Source: Methylobacterium radiotolerans JCM 2831 (GTDB lineage: Bacteria; Pseudomonadota; Alphaproteobacteria; Rhizobiales; Beijerinckiaceae). From it: a stretch of DNA of 64,000 bases. The stretch spans positions 152,501-216,500 of the forward strand of contig NC_010510.1 of the NCBI RefSeq assembly GCF_000019725.1, given 5' to 3'. This document shows, piece after piece, positions 25,765-34,010 of this stretch (position 1 is its first letter; each line of letters opens with the position of its first letter). A model generated the notes under the pieces. That model did not search any database. It had not been told where the DNA came from and was given only the letters and a program-made list of their open reading frames with translations. The translations under genes were made by a program, and so were the position numbers.

Positions 25765-26334
25765 TCAGTCCAGCAGCTCGATCGCGTCGCCGGGCCGGAT
25801 CACGCCGCCGCTCTCGATCCCGCAGTTCAGGCCCGAGCGATTGTAGAGCGGCAGGTAGACCGGCATCCCGAGAAGCTCCTCGAGATAACGGCAGGGGAAG
25901 TTGAGGCGCCCACCCCGCAGGATCACGGCGCCGACCCGGAAGCGCCGGCCGACCAAGTGGTTGAGCGGCACGCCGCGCACCGTGAGATTGCGCCGATGAT
26001 CCCCCGGCAGGAGGCGCAGCGGCCCCTCCTGCAGCGGCGGGTCGTTGCGGTTGAGGGCGTCGAGGGCCTCCTGCTCGATCAGCGTGACCTCGCGCACGTC
26101 GGGCTTGGGCGAGTAGGTGCCGGTGCCGAGGAAGTAGCGGTCGCCCTCGATCCCGCGGCCGGCCACGCACACGGCCTCGGACAGCGCCTCCATCTCGAAG
26201 CTCGCCGCGGGGGCGATGTGGATGTGGGTCAGGGTGCCAACCCAGCCGGTGGCGCCGCCCGGAACCCGAACGGCGGCCGATCCCGCCGCGTGCGCGAACG
26301 CCTCGACCATGCGGGGTGCCGTCTCGCTGGTCAT
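25765..26334 (-). CDS. MOSC-domain molybdenum-cofactor protein
   Basis: A 189-residue stand-alone MOSC protein. It has the N-terminal strand HIHIAPAASFEMEALSEAVC, GRGIEGDRYFLGTG, EVTLIEQEALDALN, RRNLTVRGVPLNHLVGRRFR and a conserved Pro-Cys (NFPCRYLEELLG) that in this family ligates the Mo. It ends with LNCGIESGGVIRPGDAIEL. MOSC proteins such as YiiM and mARC reduce N-hydroxylated compounds using electrons from a separate flavin/Fe-S reductase. Its start overlaps the ridA stop (ATGA) and has GGAGG just ahead, and the reductase gene follows at once. Confidence 0.88.
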   Translation of the reverse strand: MTSETAPRMVEAFAHAAGSAAVRVPGGATGWVGTLTHIHIAPAASFEMEALSEAVCVAGRGIEGDRYFLGTGTYSPKPDVREVTLIEQEALDALNRNDPPLQEGPLRLLPGDHRRNLTVRGVPLNHLVGRRFRVGAVILRGGRLNFPCRYLEELLGMPVYLPLYNRSGLNCGIESGGVIRPGDAIELLD

Positions 26335-26720
26335 GCGGCCTCCGTGGCAAGCGCGATCGCCTCGATCTCGACCCGGGCGTCGCGCGGCAGGCGCGCGACC
26401 TCGACGGTGGAGCGGGCCGGCGCCTCGCCCGGGAAGTGCTCGGCGTAGACCGCGTTCATCGCGGCGAACTCGTTCATGTCCTTGAGGAACACCGTCGTCT
26501 TCACGACGCTCGCGAGGTTGGCTCCGCCCGCCTCGAGCACGGCGGCGAGGTTGGCGAGGGAGCGCCGGGTCTGCGCCTCGACCCCCTCCGGGAACGCGCC
26601 GGTGGCGGGATCGATCGGCAGCTGTCCGGAGGCGAAGACCAGCCCGCCGGCCCGGATTCCCTGGGCGTAGGGCCCGACCGCCGGGGCGGCCTTCTCGGTG
26701 CGGATGGTGTGCTTCGTCAT
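26331..26720 (-). CDS. ridA: RidA/YjgF-family enamine/imine deaminase
   Basis: A 129-residue Rid protein: GPYAQGIRAGGLVFASGQLP, GFPEGVEAQTRRSLANLAAV-type core, VVKTTVFLKDMNEFAAMNAV and the C-terminal RSTVEVARLPRDARVEIEAI. The conserved Arg that binds the carboxylate (PARSTVEV) is present, so hydrolytic deamination of reactive 2-aminoacrylate-like enamines is expected. It is the first gene of a three-gene operon with MOSC and PDR reductase, 30-odd bases downstream of the shared operator. Confidence 0.9.
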   Translation of the reverse strand: MTKHTIRTEKAAPAVGPYAQGIRAGGLVFASGQLPIDPATGAFPEGVEAQTRRSLANLAAVLEAGGANLASVVKTTVFLKDMNEFAAMNAVYAEHFPGEAPARSTVEVARLPRDARVEIEAIALATEAA

Positions 26721-26753
26721 GCGGTCATTCTCTCGCAGGGTTGTTTCAGATAG

Positions 26754-26767
26754 TGGACGATAATCCA
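26754..26767. promoter_or_regulatory. Operator copy 1, upstream of ridA
   Basis: AGTGGA (26752-26757) and TCCACT (26764-26769) form a perfect 6-bp dyad. Its core TGGACGATAATCCA matches the site upstream of the MHS permease (TGGATGAAAATCCA) in 12 of 14 positions. It lies 34-47 bases upstream of the ridA start. Confidence 0.7.
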
Positions 26768-26813
26768 CTCTATGGGAAGCGTCCGCGCGCCTTCGGGACG
26801 GCCGGCCGACCGG

Positions 26814-28142
26814 TCAGTCGATCGGCTTCCGCGCCGTTTCCGGGGCGAGGAGCGTGGCGGTCAGCGTGATGCAGGCGAGGGCGATCAGGTAGACCGAGAT
26901 CGGCCAAGTCGCGCCGGAGCTCCAGCCCAGCAGGGCCGCGGCGATCAGGGGCGTGAAGCCCCCGCTCAGGGCCGCGCCCACCTGGAAGCCCAGCGAGGCG
27001 CCGCTGTAGCGCAGGCGCGCGTCGAACAGCTCGGACATCCAGGCGGCGCCGGTGCCGAACATGATCCCCTGGCCGAAGCTCAGCGCCACCGCGACGGTCA
27101 GCGTGATGACCATCGGGTCGCGCGTGTCGAGGAGGGTGAACAGCGGGAACGCGAAGGCGATCGAGAACAGGCAGGCGGCGACGAACAGCGTCCGGCGGCC
27201 GTAGCGGTCCGACAGCCAGCCGAAGGCCGGCAGGGTGAAGAGCTCGATCACCGCCGCCACCAGGATCCCGTTCAGGATGATGCTGCGCGACAGCCCGAGC
27301 TGGCCGGTCACGTAGGAGATCGAGAACACGGTCACGACGCTGACGTAGGCGATCTCCGAGACCTTGAGGCCCACGGCCTTCAGGAAGGTGCGCGGGTGCT
27401 CGGTGAGGATCTCCATGACCGGCAGGCGCGCCACCGCGGATTGCCGCTTCACCCGCTGGAAGGCCGGCGTCTCGTGCAGCCGCAGGCGGATGAACAGCCC
27501 GAGGCCGACCAGCAGCGCGCTGGCCAGGAACGGGATCCGCCAGCCCCAGGCGAGGAACTCCGCCTCCGGCAGGAAGCCGCACAGCGCGAAGGCCCCGATC
27601 GACGCGATGACGCCGAGGGGGTAGCCGAGCTGGACGATGCTGCCGAAGAAGCCGCGCCGCTCCGCCGGGACGCTCTCGACCACCATCAGGACCGCGCCGC
27701 CCCACTCGCCGCCGATCCCGATGCCCTGGATCAGGCGCAGCGCCACGAGCAGGATCGGGGCCCACAGGCCGATCTGCGCGTAGGTCGGCAGGCACCCGAT
27801 CAGGAACGTGCCGAGGCCCATGATGATGATGGTCAGCGAGAGCATCGCCTTGCGGCCGATCTTGTCGCCGAAATGCCCGAAGATGACGCCGCCGAGGGGG
27901 CGCGCCAGGAAGCCCACCGCGTAGGAGCCGAACGCCGCGATGGTGCCGACCAGCGGGTCGAAGCTCGGGAAGAACAGCTTGTTGAACACGAGCGCGGTGG
28001 CCGTTCCGTAGATCAGGAAGTCGTACCACTCGACCGTCGTGCCGATGACGCTCGACCAGACGATCTGGCGCCGGTCGGCGACCGGCACCGGGCCGGCCTC
28101 GAGAGCCGGGGACGCCTCAAAGGGCAACGCGGTATCGGCCAC
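26814..28142 (-). CDS. MFS transporter of the metabolite:H+ symporter (MHS) family
   Basis: A 442-residue, 12-helix permease. VIGTTVEWYDFLIYGTATAL is the helix-1 hallmark of the MHS family (ProP, ShiA, citrate and alpha-ketoglutarate carriers), followed by GVIFGHFGDKIGRKAML and RLIQGIGIGGEWGGAVLMVV. GTG 28142 was chosen because GGAGGA lies six bases ahead. Downstream, 93 bases later, is the ridA-MOSC-reductase operon with the same operator motif, so the carrier probably imports a substrate or relative for that system. Confidence 0.9.
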   Translation of the reverse strand: MADTALPFEASPALEAGPVPVADRRQIVWSSVIGTTVEWYDFLIYGTATALVFNKLFFPSFDPLVGTIAAFGSYAVGFLARPLGGVIFGHFGDKIGRKAMLSLTIIIMGLGTFLIGCLPTYAQIGLWAPILLVALRLIQGIGIGGEWGGAVLMVVESVPAERRGFFGSIVQLGYPLGVIASIGAFALCGFLPEAEFLAWGWRIPFLASALLVGLGLFIRLRLHETPAFQRVKRQSAVARLPVMEILTEHPRTFLKAVGLKVSEIAYVSVVTVFSISYVTGQLGLSRSIILNGILVAAVIELFTLPAFGWLSDRYGRRTLFVAACLFSIAFAFPLFTLLDTRDPMVITLTVAVALSFGQGIMFGTGAAWMSELFDARLRYSGASLGFQVGAALSGGFTPLIAAALLGWSSGATWPISVYLIALACITLTATLLAPETARKPID

Positions 28143-28161
28143 GGCACATCCTCCACTGTGA

Positions 28162-28175
28162 TGGATGAAAATCCA
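28162..28175. promoter_or_regulatory. Operator copy 2, upstream of the MHS permease
   Basis: ATGGAT (28161-28166), GAAA, ATCCAT (28171-28176) form a perfect dyad. The core is nearly identical to copy 1 at 26754. It lies 20-33 bases upstream of the permease start, in the gap shared with the divergent XRE-cupin gene, which is the obvious candidate binder. Confidence 0.7.
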
Positions 28176-28357
28176 TTCTTGTGGAGGCAAACGGCGTGCC
28201 AGCCCGGCGCGCAGCGGCCCGGCGGCCGACCCGTCGCGCAGCGCGGCGCGCAGTGCGGCGCAAGGTGCAATTCAGCCGCCCCTGCGTTAGGCGGGGGCGA
28301 CTCTCTCGGTGCCGCGCCCCGGTCGCGCGGGCCGGTCGCGGGCGCGGATGACGGGGC

Positions 28358-28966
28358 ATGACGGCGAGGACGATCATCGGGGCGGACCCGGCAGCGACGG
28401 AGACGTCCCCGCAGATCCACATCGCCGAGGAGATCCGGCGGCGCCGCAGGGAGCAGGGCCTGTCGCTGGAGACGCTGGCGGCGCGCTCGGGGGTCAGCCG
28501 CTCGATGATCTCGAAGATCGAGCGCTCCGAGGCCGTGCCGTCGACGGTGGTGCTGTCCCGCCTCGCGGAGGCGCTCGGCGTCACCTTCTCGCGGCTGATG
28601 GCGCCCGCGACGGAGCGCGAGATCCTGCTGATCCCGGCGAGCCGCCAGCCGATCCTGCGCGACGAGGCGTCCGGCTACCTGCGGCGCTGCATCTCGCCGG
28701 TCCTGCCCGGGCGCGGCATCGACTGGGTGCTCAACACGCTGCCGCCGGGCGCCAGCACCGGCGAGTTCACCGCCCATCGCCGCGGCGTGTCCGAGTACAT
28801 CTACGTCCTGCGCGGCCGCCTGCGGGCGGTGATCGGCGAGCGCGCGGTCATCATGGAGACCGGCGACAGCCTGTATTTCGAGGCCGATGCCGGGCACGCC
28901 TTCACCAATGTCGGCACGGAGGCGTGCGAGTACTTCCTGGTGATCGACCCGTCGCGGGTCCGCTGA
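28358..28966 (+). CDS. XRE-family regulator with C-terminal cupin domain
   Basis: A 202-residue regulator. The HTH at about 22-76 reads IRRRRREQGLSLETLAARSG, VSRSMISKIERSEAVPSTVV and LSRLAEALGVTFSRL. The cupin sensor domain at about 125-195 reads EYIYVLRGRLRAVIGE, GDSLYFEADAGHAFTNVG. This is the SutR/PuuR class that senses small amino or sulfur metabolites. It is divergent from the MHS permease, with an operator dyad between them and a copy before ridA, suggesting a three-transcript regulon. Confidence 0.9.
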   Translation: MTARTIIGADPAATETSPQIHIAEEIRRRRREQGLSLETLAARSGVSRSMISKIERSEAVPSTVVLSRLAEALGVTFSRLMAPATEREILLIPASRQPILRDEASGYLRRCISPVLPGRGIDWVLNTLPPGASTGEFTAHRRGVSEYIYVLRGRLRAVIGERAVIMETGDSLYFEADAGHAFTNVGTEACEYFLVIDPSRVR

Positions 28967-28991
28967 GCCGGGGCGCCTCGGACGTCCGCGG

Positions 28992-29008
28992 CGCGCGGCT
29001 TCCGCGCG
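28992..29008. terminator. Convergent hairpin after the XRE-cupin gene
   Basis: CGCGCGG (28992-28998), loop CTT, CCGCGCG (29002-29008): a perfect 7-bp stem in the 51-base gap between two convergent genes. Confidence 0.45.
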
Positions 29009-29017
29009 ACGGGCGCG

Positions 29018-29257
29018 TCAGTGGAAGGCCTTGAAGGCGATGATCGTCTCGGAATCCTTCACGCCGTCCAGGCGCAGGAGGAAGTCGTTCACGAACAGCC
29101 CTATATCGACGCCGTTGTCCACGTGGAACTTGGCCATGATGTCGAAGCGCCCGGCCGTGGAGTAGATCTCCGACGCGATCTCCATCGCGACGAGCGCGTC
29201 GGACACGGCGTAAGTCTTGCCGATCTCGCATTTGATCTGCACGAAAAATGTCTTCAT
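29018..29257 (-). CDS. Stand-alone Lrp/AsnC ligand-binding (RAM) domain protein
   Basis: A 79-residue protein consisting only of the effector/oligomerisation domain of Lrp/AsnC regulators: MKTFFVQIKCEIGKTYAVSD, SEIYSTAGRFDIMAKFHVDN and LDGVKDSETIIAFKAFH. The N-terminal HTH is absent, as in the known SraA-like single-RAM proteins that bind amino acids or modulate full-length Lrp proteins. GAGACGG precedes the ATG. It is followed on the same strand by the nucleophile-less hydrolase gene upstream, so co-transcription is possible. Confidence 0.88.
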   Translation of the reverse strand: MKTFFVQIKCEIGKTYAVSDALVAMEIASEIYSTAGRFDIMAKFHVDNGVDIGLFVNDFLLRLDGVKDSETIIAFKAFH

Positions 29258-29353
29258 GTCCGTCTCGCTGGATGGCGCGCCGTCGCGGCCGCGCGGATCG
29301 GGACCACCGACCCCGCCGGAGCGGCCGAACCTAGCACCGTTCCGCGCGCCCGG

Positions 29354-30139
29354 TCAGGCGGCGCCCGGCCGGAGAAACGCCAGGACCTCGCTGGCGAACA
29401 TCTCGGGGGCCTGGAGCTGCGGGACGTGGGCGCAGTCCGGCAGCGTCACGAACCGCGCGTCCGGCAGGCCGGCCGCGAGCTCGCGCGCCATGGCCGGCGG
29501 GGTCGCCTCGTCCTCCTCCCCGACGAGCACCAGCGCCGGCGCGCGGATCTCGGAGAGGCGGGCGCGCAGGTCGAGGCCGGCCAGGGCCGCGCAGGCGGCC
29601 CGGAACACGTCGACGTCCGTGCGCAGGAAGGCGGCCCGGCGCTCGGCCATCAGGTCCGGGTGCGCGGCCTGGAACGCGGGCGCGAACAGGCGGCGCATGG
29701 CCGTGTCGGCGATCGCCGCGAGCCCCTTCTCGGCCGCCGCCCCGGCCATGCCGCGGAACGCGGCCCGGCCGGGCTCCGGGAAGCAGGCGCCGCAATCGGC
29801 GAAGACGAGCCGGTCGAAGAGGTCGGGGTGGCGCAGGGCGCAGAGCAGCAGCACGAAGCCGCCGTAGCCGTTGCCCAGCCCGGCCGCCGGCCGGCCCCCG
29901 GTCGCCGCGCGCAAGGCCGCGCCGACCCGGTCGGCGACGGCCTCGAGGCCGCCCGGGGCGGGCGCGGAGGCGCCGAATCCGGGCAGGTCGGGGAGGAGGA
30001 GCCGGAAGTCGCGGCCGAGCGCCGGGGTGACCCGGTCGAAGCTCGTCCGGTCGGCGAGCAGCGAGTGCAGCAGGACGAGGGGCGGGCCCTCGCCGCACGC
30101 GGTCACCGCGACCTGGCCATCCGCGAACATCGCCTGCAT
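29354..30139 (-). CDS. Alpha/beta hydrolase lacking the usual nucleophile
   Basis: A 261-residue alpha/beta-hydrolase fold: PPLVLLHSLLADRTSFDRV, LLLPDLPGFGASAPAPGG, acid strand APALVLVGEEDEATPP and C-terminal His in LPDCAHVPQLQAPE. At the nucleophile elbow, where GxSxG is expected, the chain reads GLGNGYGG, placing Gly91 at the Ser position. It may be a non-hydrolytic fold member (lyase, cofactor-free oxygenase or binding protein) or inactive. ATG 30139 fits the normal N-terminus; the frame stays open upstream without a good start. It is divergent from the GntR gene. Confidence 0.82.
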   Translation of the reverse strand: MQAMFADGQVAVTACGEGPPLVLLHSLLADRTSFDRVTPALGRDFRLLLPDLPGFGASAPAPGGLEAVADRVGAALRAATGGRPAAGLGNGYGGFVLLLCALRHPDLFDRLVFADCGACFPEPGRAAFRGMAGAAAEKGLAAIADTAMRRLFAPAFQAAHPDLMAERRAAFLRTDVDVFRAACAALAGLDLRARLSEIRAPALVLVGEEDEATPPAMARELAAGLPDARFVTLPDCAHVPQLQAPEMFASEVLAFLRPGAA

Positions 30140-30217
30140 CCGAGACCTCCCCCGCCGCCTCTGCCGGCGGCTCCACGACGCTGTCGCATCCGACGCGTTC
30201 GCTCGCAATCCGGTTGA

Positions 30218-30231
30218 CGTGATATTTCACG
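30218..30231. promoter_or_regulatory. Palindrome between the divergent hydrolase and GntR genes
   Basis: CGTGA (30218-30222), TATT, TCACG (30227-30231). It overlaps a possible -35 (TTGACG at 30214-30219) and lies just ahead of the GntR start, so it is a candidate autoregulatory operator. Confidence 0.55.
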
Positions 30232-30232
30232 G

Positions 30233-30898
30233 ATGGCAGCATGTGTCGACCGAACGAGGCTGCGCGTGCTGCTCCGAGACAACATCTACGCGGCGATCCG
30301 CGCCGACATCCTGGCCTGCGTCCTGCGTCCCGGCGCCGAGGTGCGCGAGCAGGAGCTGGCCCAGCGCTACGCCGTGAGCCGGCAGCCGGTCCGGGAGGCA
30401 CTGCTGCGCCTGGAGCGCGAGCGCCTCGTCACGGTTCACGCCCGCCAGGGATATCAGATCAACGCGATTTCGGTGGCCGACGCCCGCGATCTGCTGCGCA
30501 TGCGCCTCGCCCTGGAGCCGGCCTGCGCGGCCGAGGCCGCCGCCGGCGCGCCCGATTCCGTCGTGGCGTCCCTCGACGCGTTCCGCACCGTCGCGGACGG
30601 CGCCGACTTCATCGCGGAGAACCGCGCGTTCCACATCGCCCTCGCCGAGGCGTCGGGAAACCGCCGCATGGCCGCGACCGTGCGCGACCTCGTCGAGCAG
30701 GCCGACCGGCTGGTGCGCGTCAGCCTCGACGGCATCCGCGGGCGCGATCCGGCGCAGCTGGTGGACGAGCACGCCGCCATCATCGACGCCGTGCAACGGC
30801 GCGACGGGCGCGGCGCGCGGCGCCTCGTGCGCGCGCACGTCGCCCAGGCCGAGCGCCGCATCCTGACCGCCCTGGAGCGCAGCGCGATCGTCCTCTGA
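30233..30898 (+). CDS. GntR-family regulator with FCD domain
   Basis: A 221-residue FadR-type regulator. The winged HTH reads LRDNIYAAIRADILACVLRP, REQELAQRYAVSRQPVREAL and LERERLVTVHARQGYQI. The all-helical FCD effector domain has metal-ligand positions in ENRAFHIALAEASGNRRM and DEHAAIIDAVQRRD. ATG 30233 is the longest start; GTG 30266 has GAGG six bases ahead and would place the palindrome in the leader. The next genes, an aldehyde dehydrogenase and an MFS carrier, are the likely targets. Confidence 0.88.
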   Translation: MAACVDRTRLRVLLRDNIYAAIRADILACVLRPGAEVREQELAQRYAVSRQPVREALLRLERERLVTVHARQGYQINAISVADARDLLRMRLALEPACAAEAAAGAPDSVVASLDAFRTVADGADFIAENRAFHIALAEASGNRRMAATVRDLVEQADRLVRVSLDGIRGRDPAQLVDEHAAIIDAVQRRDGRGARRLVRAHVAQAERRILTALERSAIVL

Positions 30899-30982
30899 AC
30901 GAGGCCGCGCCCGGCGCGGAGCCGAGGGACGCGGTCGAACACGACACGGGCCCGACAGCGGGCCCGACACGGGAGAGACGCC

Positions 30983-32506
30983 ATGACCCTGCACGCGCCG
31001 GAACCGACGGTCGAGACCCGGGGCAACTTCATCGACGGGCGCGAGGTCGAGGCCGGGGACGGCACGCTGATCGACGTGCGCAACCCGGCCACCGGCGCGG
31101 TCATCGCCCGCATCCCGAATTCGGGGCCGGCCGACGTCGACCGGGCGATGCGCTCGGCCCGCGCCGCCTTCGAGGGCCGGGAGTGGGGCGGGATGGACAT
31201 CCGGGCGCGCGCCCGGCTGGTGAACCGGCTCGCCGACGCGTTCGAGGCCAGTCTCGACACGCTCTACCGGCTGGAGACCACCAACAACGGCCGGCCGGTC
31301 AACGAGACCCGGGCCCAGCTCTCGCGGCTGCCGGACTTCTTCCGCTACTTCGCGGGCGTGGCGCTGGCGCGGCGCGACGACGTGATCCCCGTGGAGGGCA
31401 ACTACCTCAACTACACCCGCCGCACCCCGATCGGCGTGGTGGCGAACTGCACGCCGTTCAACCACCCGCTGATGATCCTGTGCAAGTCGCTGGCGGTCGT
31501 GCTCGCCACCGGCTGCACCACGGTGGTCAAGCCCTCCGAGTACACGCCGCTCACGACCCTGAAGCTCGCGCAGATCTTCACCGAGGCCGGCCTGCCGCCG
31601 GGCGTGTTCAACATCGTGCTGGGGCTCGGCGCCTCCACCGGCAAGGCGCTGGCCGAGCACCGCGACATCAACAAGCTCGTGCTCACCGGCGGCACCGAGG
31701 CCGGCCGGATCGCCGGCTCGGCGGCCGCGAAGGTCTTCGCCCACCAGACCATGGAACTCGGCGGCAAGACCCCCGTGATGGTGTTCGACGACTTCGACGT
31801 CGAGCGGGCGGTGAACTACGCGGCCTTCGGCGCCTTCATCGGCGCCGGCCAGACCTGCGTCTGCGGCAGCCGCCACCTCGTCCAGGCCTCGATCTACGAC
31901 GAGTTCGTGGAGCGGCTCGCCGCCAAGACCGCCGCGATCCGCCTCGGCGACCCCTTCGACCCGGCGACCCAGCTCGGCCCGGTCATCTCCGAGCGCCAGC
32001 GCGAGCGGGTGCTGGCCTATGCCGGCTACGGCCGCGACGCGGGTGCCCGCGCCGTCGCGGGCGGGCGGGCGGCCCGGGTGCCGGGCTTCGAGGGCGGCTA
32101 CTACGTGGAGCCCACCGTGTTCGCCGACGTCACCGCCGACATGCGCATCTTCCAGGAGGAGGTGTTCGGGCCCTTCACCAGCGTCACCCGCTTCGAGGAC
32201 GAGGCCGACGCGCTCCGGCTGGCCAACGACTCGCCGTTCGGCCTCGCCGCGGCCGTGCGCACCCGCGACGTCGCCCGGGCCCACCGGGTGGCGCACGCGG
32301 TCAAGGCCGGCATCGTCTGGATCAACGACCACCACCGCCTCGACCCGGCCTCGCCCTGGGGCGGGGTCGGCGACAGCGGCCTCGGCCGCGAGTGCGGCAT
32401 CGAGAGCTTCAACGACCATTTCGACGTGAAGAGCGTGATGGTCGCGACCGGCGACGGGCCCTTCGACTGGTACCGCGACACGGCCGGCCAGCGCCGCCTC
32501 AACTGA
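30983..32506 (+). CDS. NAD(P)-dependent aldehyde dehydrogenase
   Basis: A 507-residue ALDH superfamily enzyme. It shows NCTPFNHPLMILCKSLAV, KPSEYTPLTTLKLAQIF, the catalytic glutamate in MELGGKTPVMVF and catalytic Cys292 in GAGQTCVCGSRHLV, then EEVFGPFTSVTRFEDE and a C-terminal SPWGGVGDSGLGRECG. All key residues are present. It oxidises an aldehyde to the acid; the ending resembles betaine-aldehyde and gamma-aminobutyraldehyde-type enzymes, but I do not assign a substrate. It lies between the GntR gene and an MFS gene, all in one direction. Confidence 0.92.
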   Translation: MTLHAPEPTVETRGNFIDGREVEAGDGTLIDVRNPATGAVIARIPNSGPADVDRAMRSARAAFEGREWGGMDIRARARLVNRLADAFEASLDTLYRLETTNNGRPVNETRAQLSRLPDFFRYFAGVALARRDDVIPVEGNYLNYTRRTPIGVVANCTPFNHPLMILCKSLAVVLATGCTTVVKPSEYTPLTTLKLAQIFTEAGLPPGVFNIVLGLGASTGKALAEHRDINKLVLTGGTEAGRIAGSAAAKVFAHQTMELGGKTPVMVFDDFDVERAVNYAAFGAFIGAGQTCVCGSRHLVQASIYDEFVERLAAKTAAIRLGDPFDPATQLGPVISERQRERVLAYAGYGRDAGARAVAGGRAARVPGFEGGYYVEPTVFADVTADMRIFQEEVFGPFTSVTRFEDEADALRLANDSPFGLAAAVRTRDVARAHRVAHAVKAGIVWINDHHRLDPASPWGGVGDSGLGRECGIESFNDHFDVKSVMVATGDGPFDWYRDTAGQRRLN

Positions 32507-32589
32507 CGACCGACGGCGCGGGGGATACGAGGTCCGCGCCAGACGGACCCCTTCCGCGCCGGCCCCGAACCCGAGGAAGGAAACGCCCC

Positions 32590-33996
32590 ATGTCCGAAGC
32601 CGTGAGCCCGGCGGTCAACGCCGGAGGCCGCCTCGACCGCCTGCCGATCGGGCCGTTCCACCGCCGCATCATGTGGCTGATCGGGATCGGCATGTTCTTC
32701 GACGGGTTCGACATCTACATCGCCGCCACCGTGCTCGGCGCGACCCTGAAGAGCGGCTTCTCGACCCTGCCGCAGAACGCGTGGTTCGTCTCGGCCACCT
32801 TCGTGGGGATGATGGCGGGCTCGTTCCTGACGGGCTTCTTCGGCGACCGCTACGGGCGGCGCTTCACCTACCAGGCCAACCTGCTGGTCTTCGGGCTGGC
32901 CGCGCTCGGGGCGGCCTTCGCGCCCAACATGACGGTGCTGATCGTGCTCCGCTTCATCATGGGCGTCGGGCTCGGGGCCGAGAACGTCGTGGGCTACTCG
33001 ACCATGACCGAGTTCGTGCCGGCGCGCTCGCGCGGGCGCTTCCTCGGCCTCATGGCGGTGTTCGTCGTCACGGGCCTGCCGGCCGCCTCCCTGATCGGCT
33101 ACCTGATCATCCCAGCCTTCGGATGGCGGGCGATGTTCGCGCTGGGCGGTCTCGGGGCGCTCGCCGTCTGGTACGCCCGCAAGAGCCTGCCGGAATCGCC
33201 GCGCTGGCTCGAGGCCGTGGGGCGCCACGCCGAGGCCGAGGCGCTGATGCGCGCGATCGAGGCCGAGGCCGCCCGCGGCGCGCCCCTGCCGCCCGCCGCC
33301 GCGACGGCGCCGGTCACGCAGCTCGGGCTCGCCGCCCTGTTCCGGCCGCCGCTGCTGTCGCGGCTGCTGCTGGGCTGCCTGTGCCTCGTGGTGATCAACA
33401 CCCTGCTGTACGGCTTCGTGACCTGGCTGCCGACCTTCTTCATCCGGCAGGGACTCTCGGTGGCGACCTCCTTCGGCTACGCGCTGCTGATGGGGCTCGG
33501 CGCGCCGGTGGGCAGCGCCATCGGCGCCCTGACCGCCGACCGCTGGGGTCGCAAGCCGACGATCGTCGGCGCCTCGGCGACGGCCATCCTGTTCGGGATC
33601 CTCTACCCGATGACCCTGGACCCGGTGCTGCTGCCGCTGGTCGGGTTCGGGCTGACGGTGCCGATCTACGTGCTGGTGGCCCTGCTGTTCGGGATCTACA
33701 TCCCCGAGCTGTTCCCGACCGAGGTGCGCCTGCGGGCCTCGGGCCTGTGCAACACGGTCGGGCGCGGGGCGACCATCGTGACGCCCTTCCTGGTCGTGAC
33801 CCTGTTCGAGGCCTACGGCATCGCGGGCGTGACCGGCCTGATGATCGGGCTGCTCGCCCTGCAGATCGTGGCGGTCGCGGCGTTCGGCGTCGAGCCGCGC
33901 AGCCAGAGCCTGGAGAGCCTGGAGGCGGGCGTCGCGCCGGCCGAGGGCGGCCCGGCCGACCGGGCGCGGGACGCGGTCCCGCGGCCGATCCTCTGA
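32590..33996 (+). CDS. MFS transporter, sugar/aromatic acid porter type
   Basis: A 468-residue, 12-helix carrier: FHRRIMWLIGIGMFFDGFDI, GSFLTGFFGDRYGRRFTYQA, LRFIMGVGLGAENVVGYSTM and, in the second half, ALTADRWGRKPTIVGASA and LFPTEVRLRASGLCNTVGRG. DGFD in helix 1 is typical of aromatic acid:H+ symporters. AAGGAAA precedes ATG 32590, 83 bases after the aldehyde dehydrogenase; together they form a likely import and oxidation operon under the GntR gene. Confidence 0.9.
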   Translation: MSEAVSPAVNAGGRLDRLPIGPFHRRIMWLIGIGMFFDGFDIYIAATVLGATLKSGFSTLPQNAWFVSATFVGMMAGSFLTGFFGDRYGRRFTYQANLLVFGLAALGAAFAPNMTVLIVLRFIMGVGLGAENVVGYSTMTEFVPARSRGRFLGLMAVFVVTGLPAASLIGYLIIPAFGWRAMFALGGLGALAVWYARKSLPESPRWLEAVGRHAEAEALMRAIEAEAARGAPLPPAAATAPVTQLGLAALFRPPLLSRLLLGCLCLVVINTLLYGFVTWLPTFFIRQGLSVATSFGYALLMGLGAPVGSAIGALTADRWGRKPTIVGASATAILFGILYPMTLDPVLLPLVGFGLTVPIYVLVALLFGIYIPELFPTEVRLRASGLCNTVGRGATIVTPFLVVTLFEAYGIAGVTGLMIGLLALQIVAVAAFGVEPRSQSLESLEAGVAPAEGGPADRARDAVPRPIL

Positions 33997-34010
33997 GACC
34001 GGGCGGCCCG

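Noticed and set aside
26772..28361. A 529-codon plus-strand open frame over the MHS permease
   Set aside because: No fold is seen and the permease on the other strand is clear; the composition is Gln/Asp/Arg-rich as expected for a shadow.
30241..33996. A 1251-codon frame that seems to fuse GntR/ALDH territory with the MFS carrier
   Set aside because: Only the part from ATG 32590 codes; the upstream part is an out-of-frame reading of the GntR and aldehyde dehydrogenase genes without coding character.
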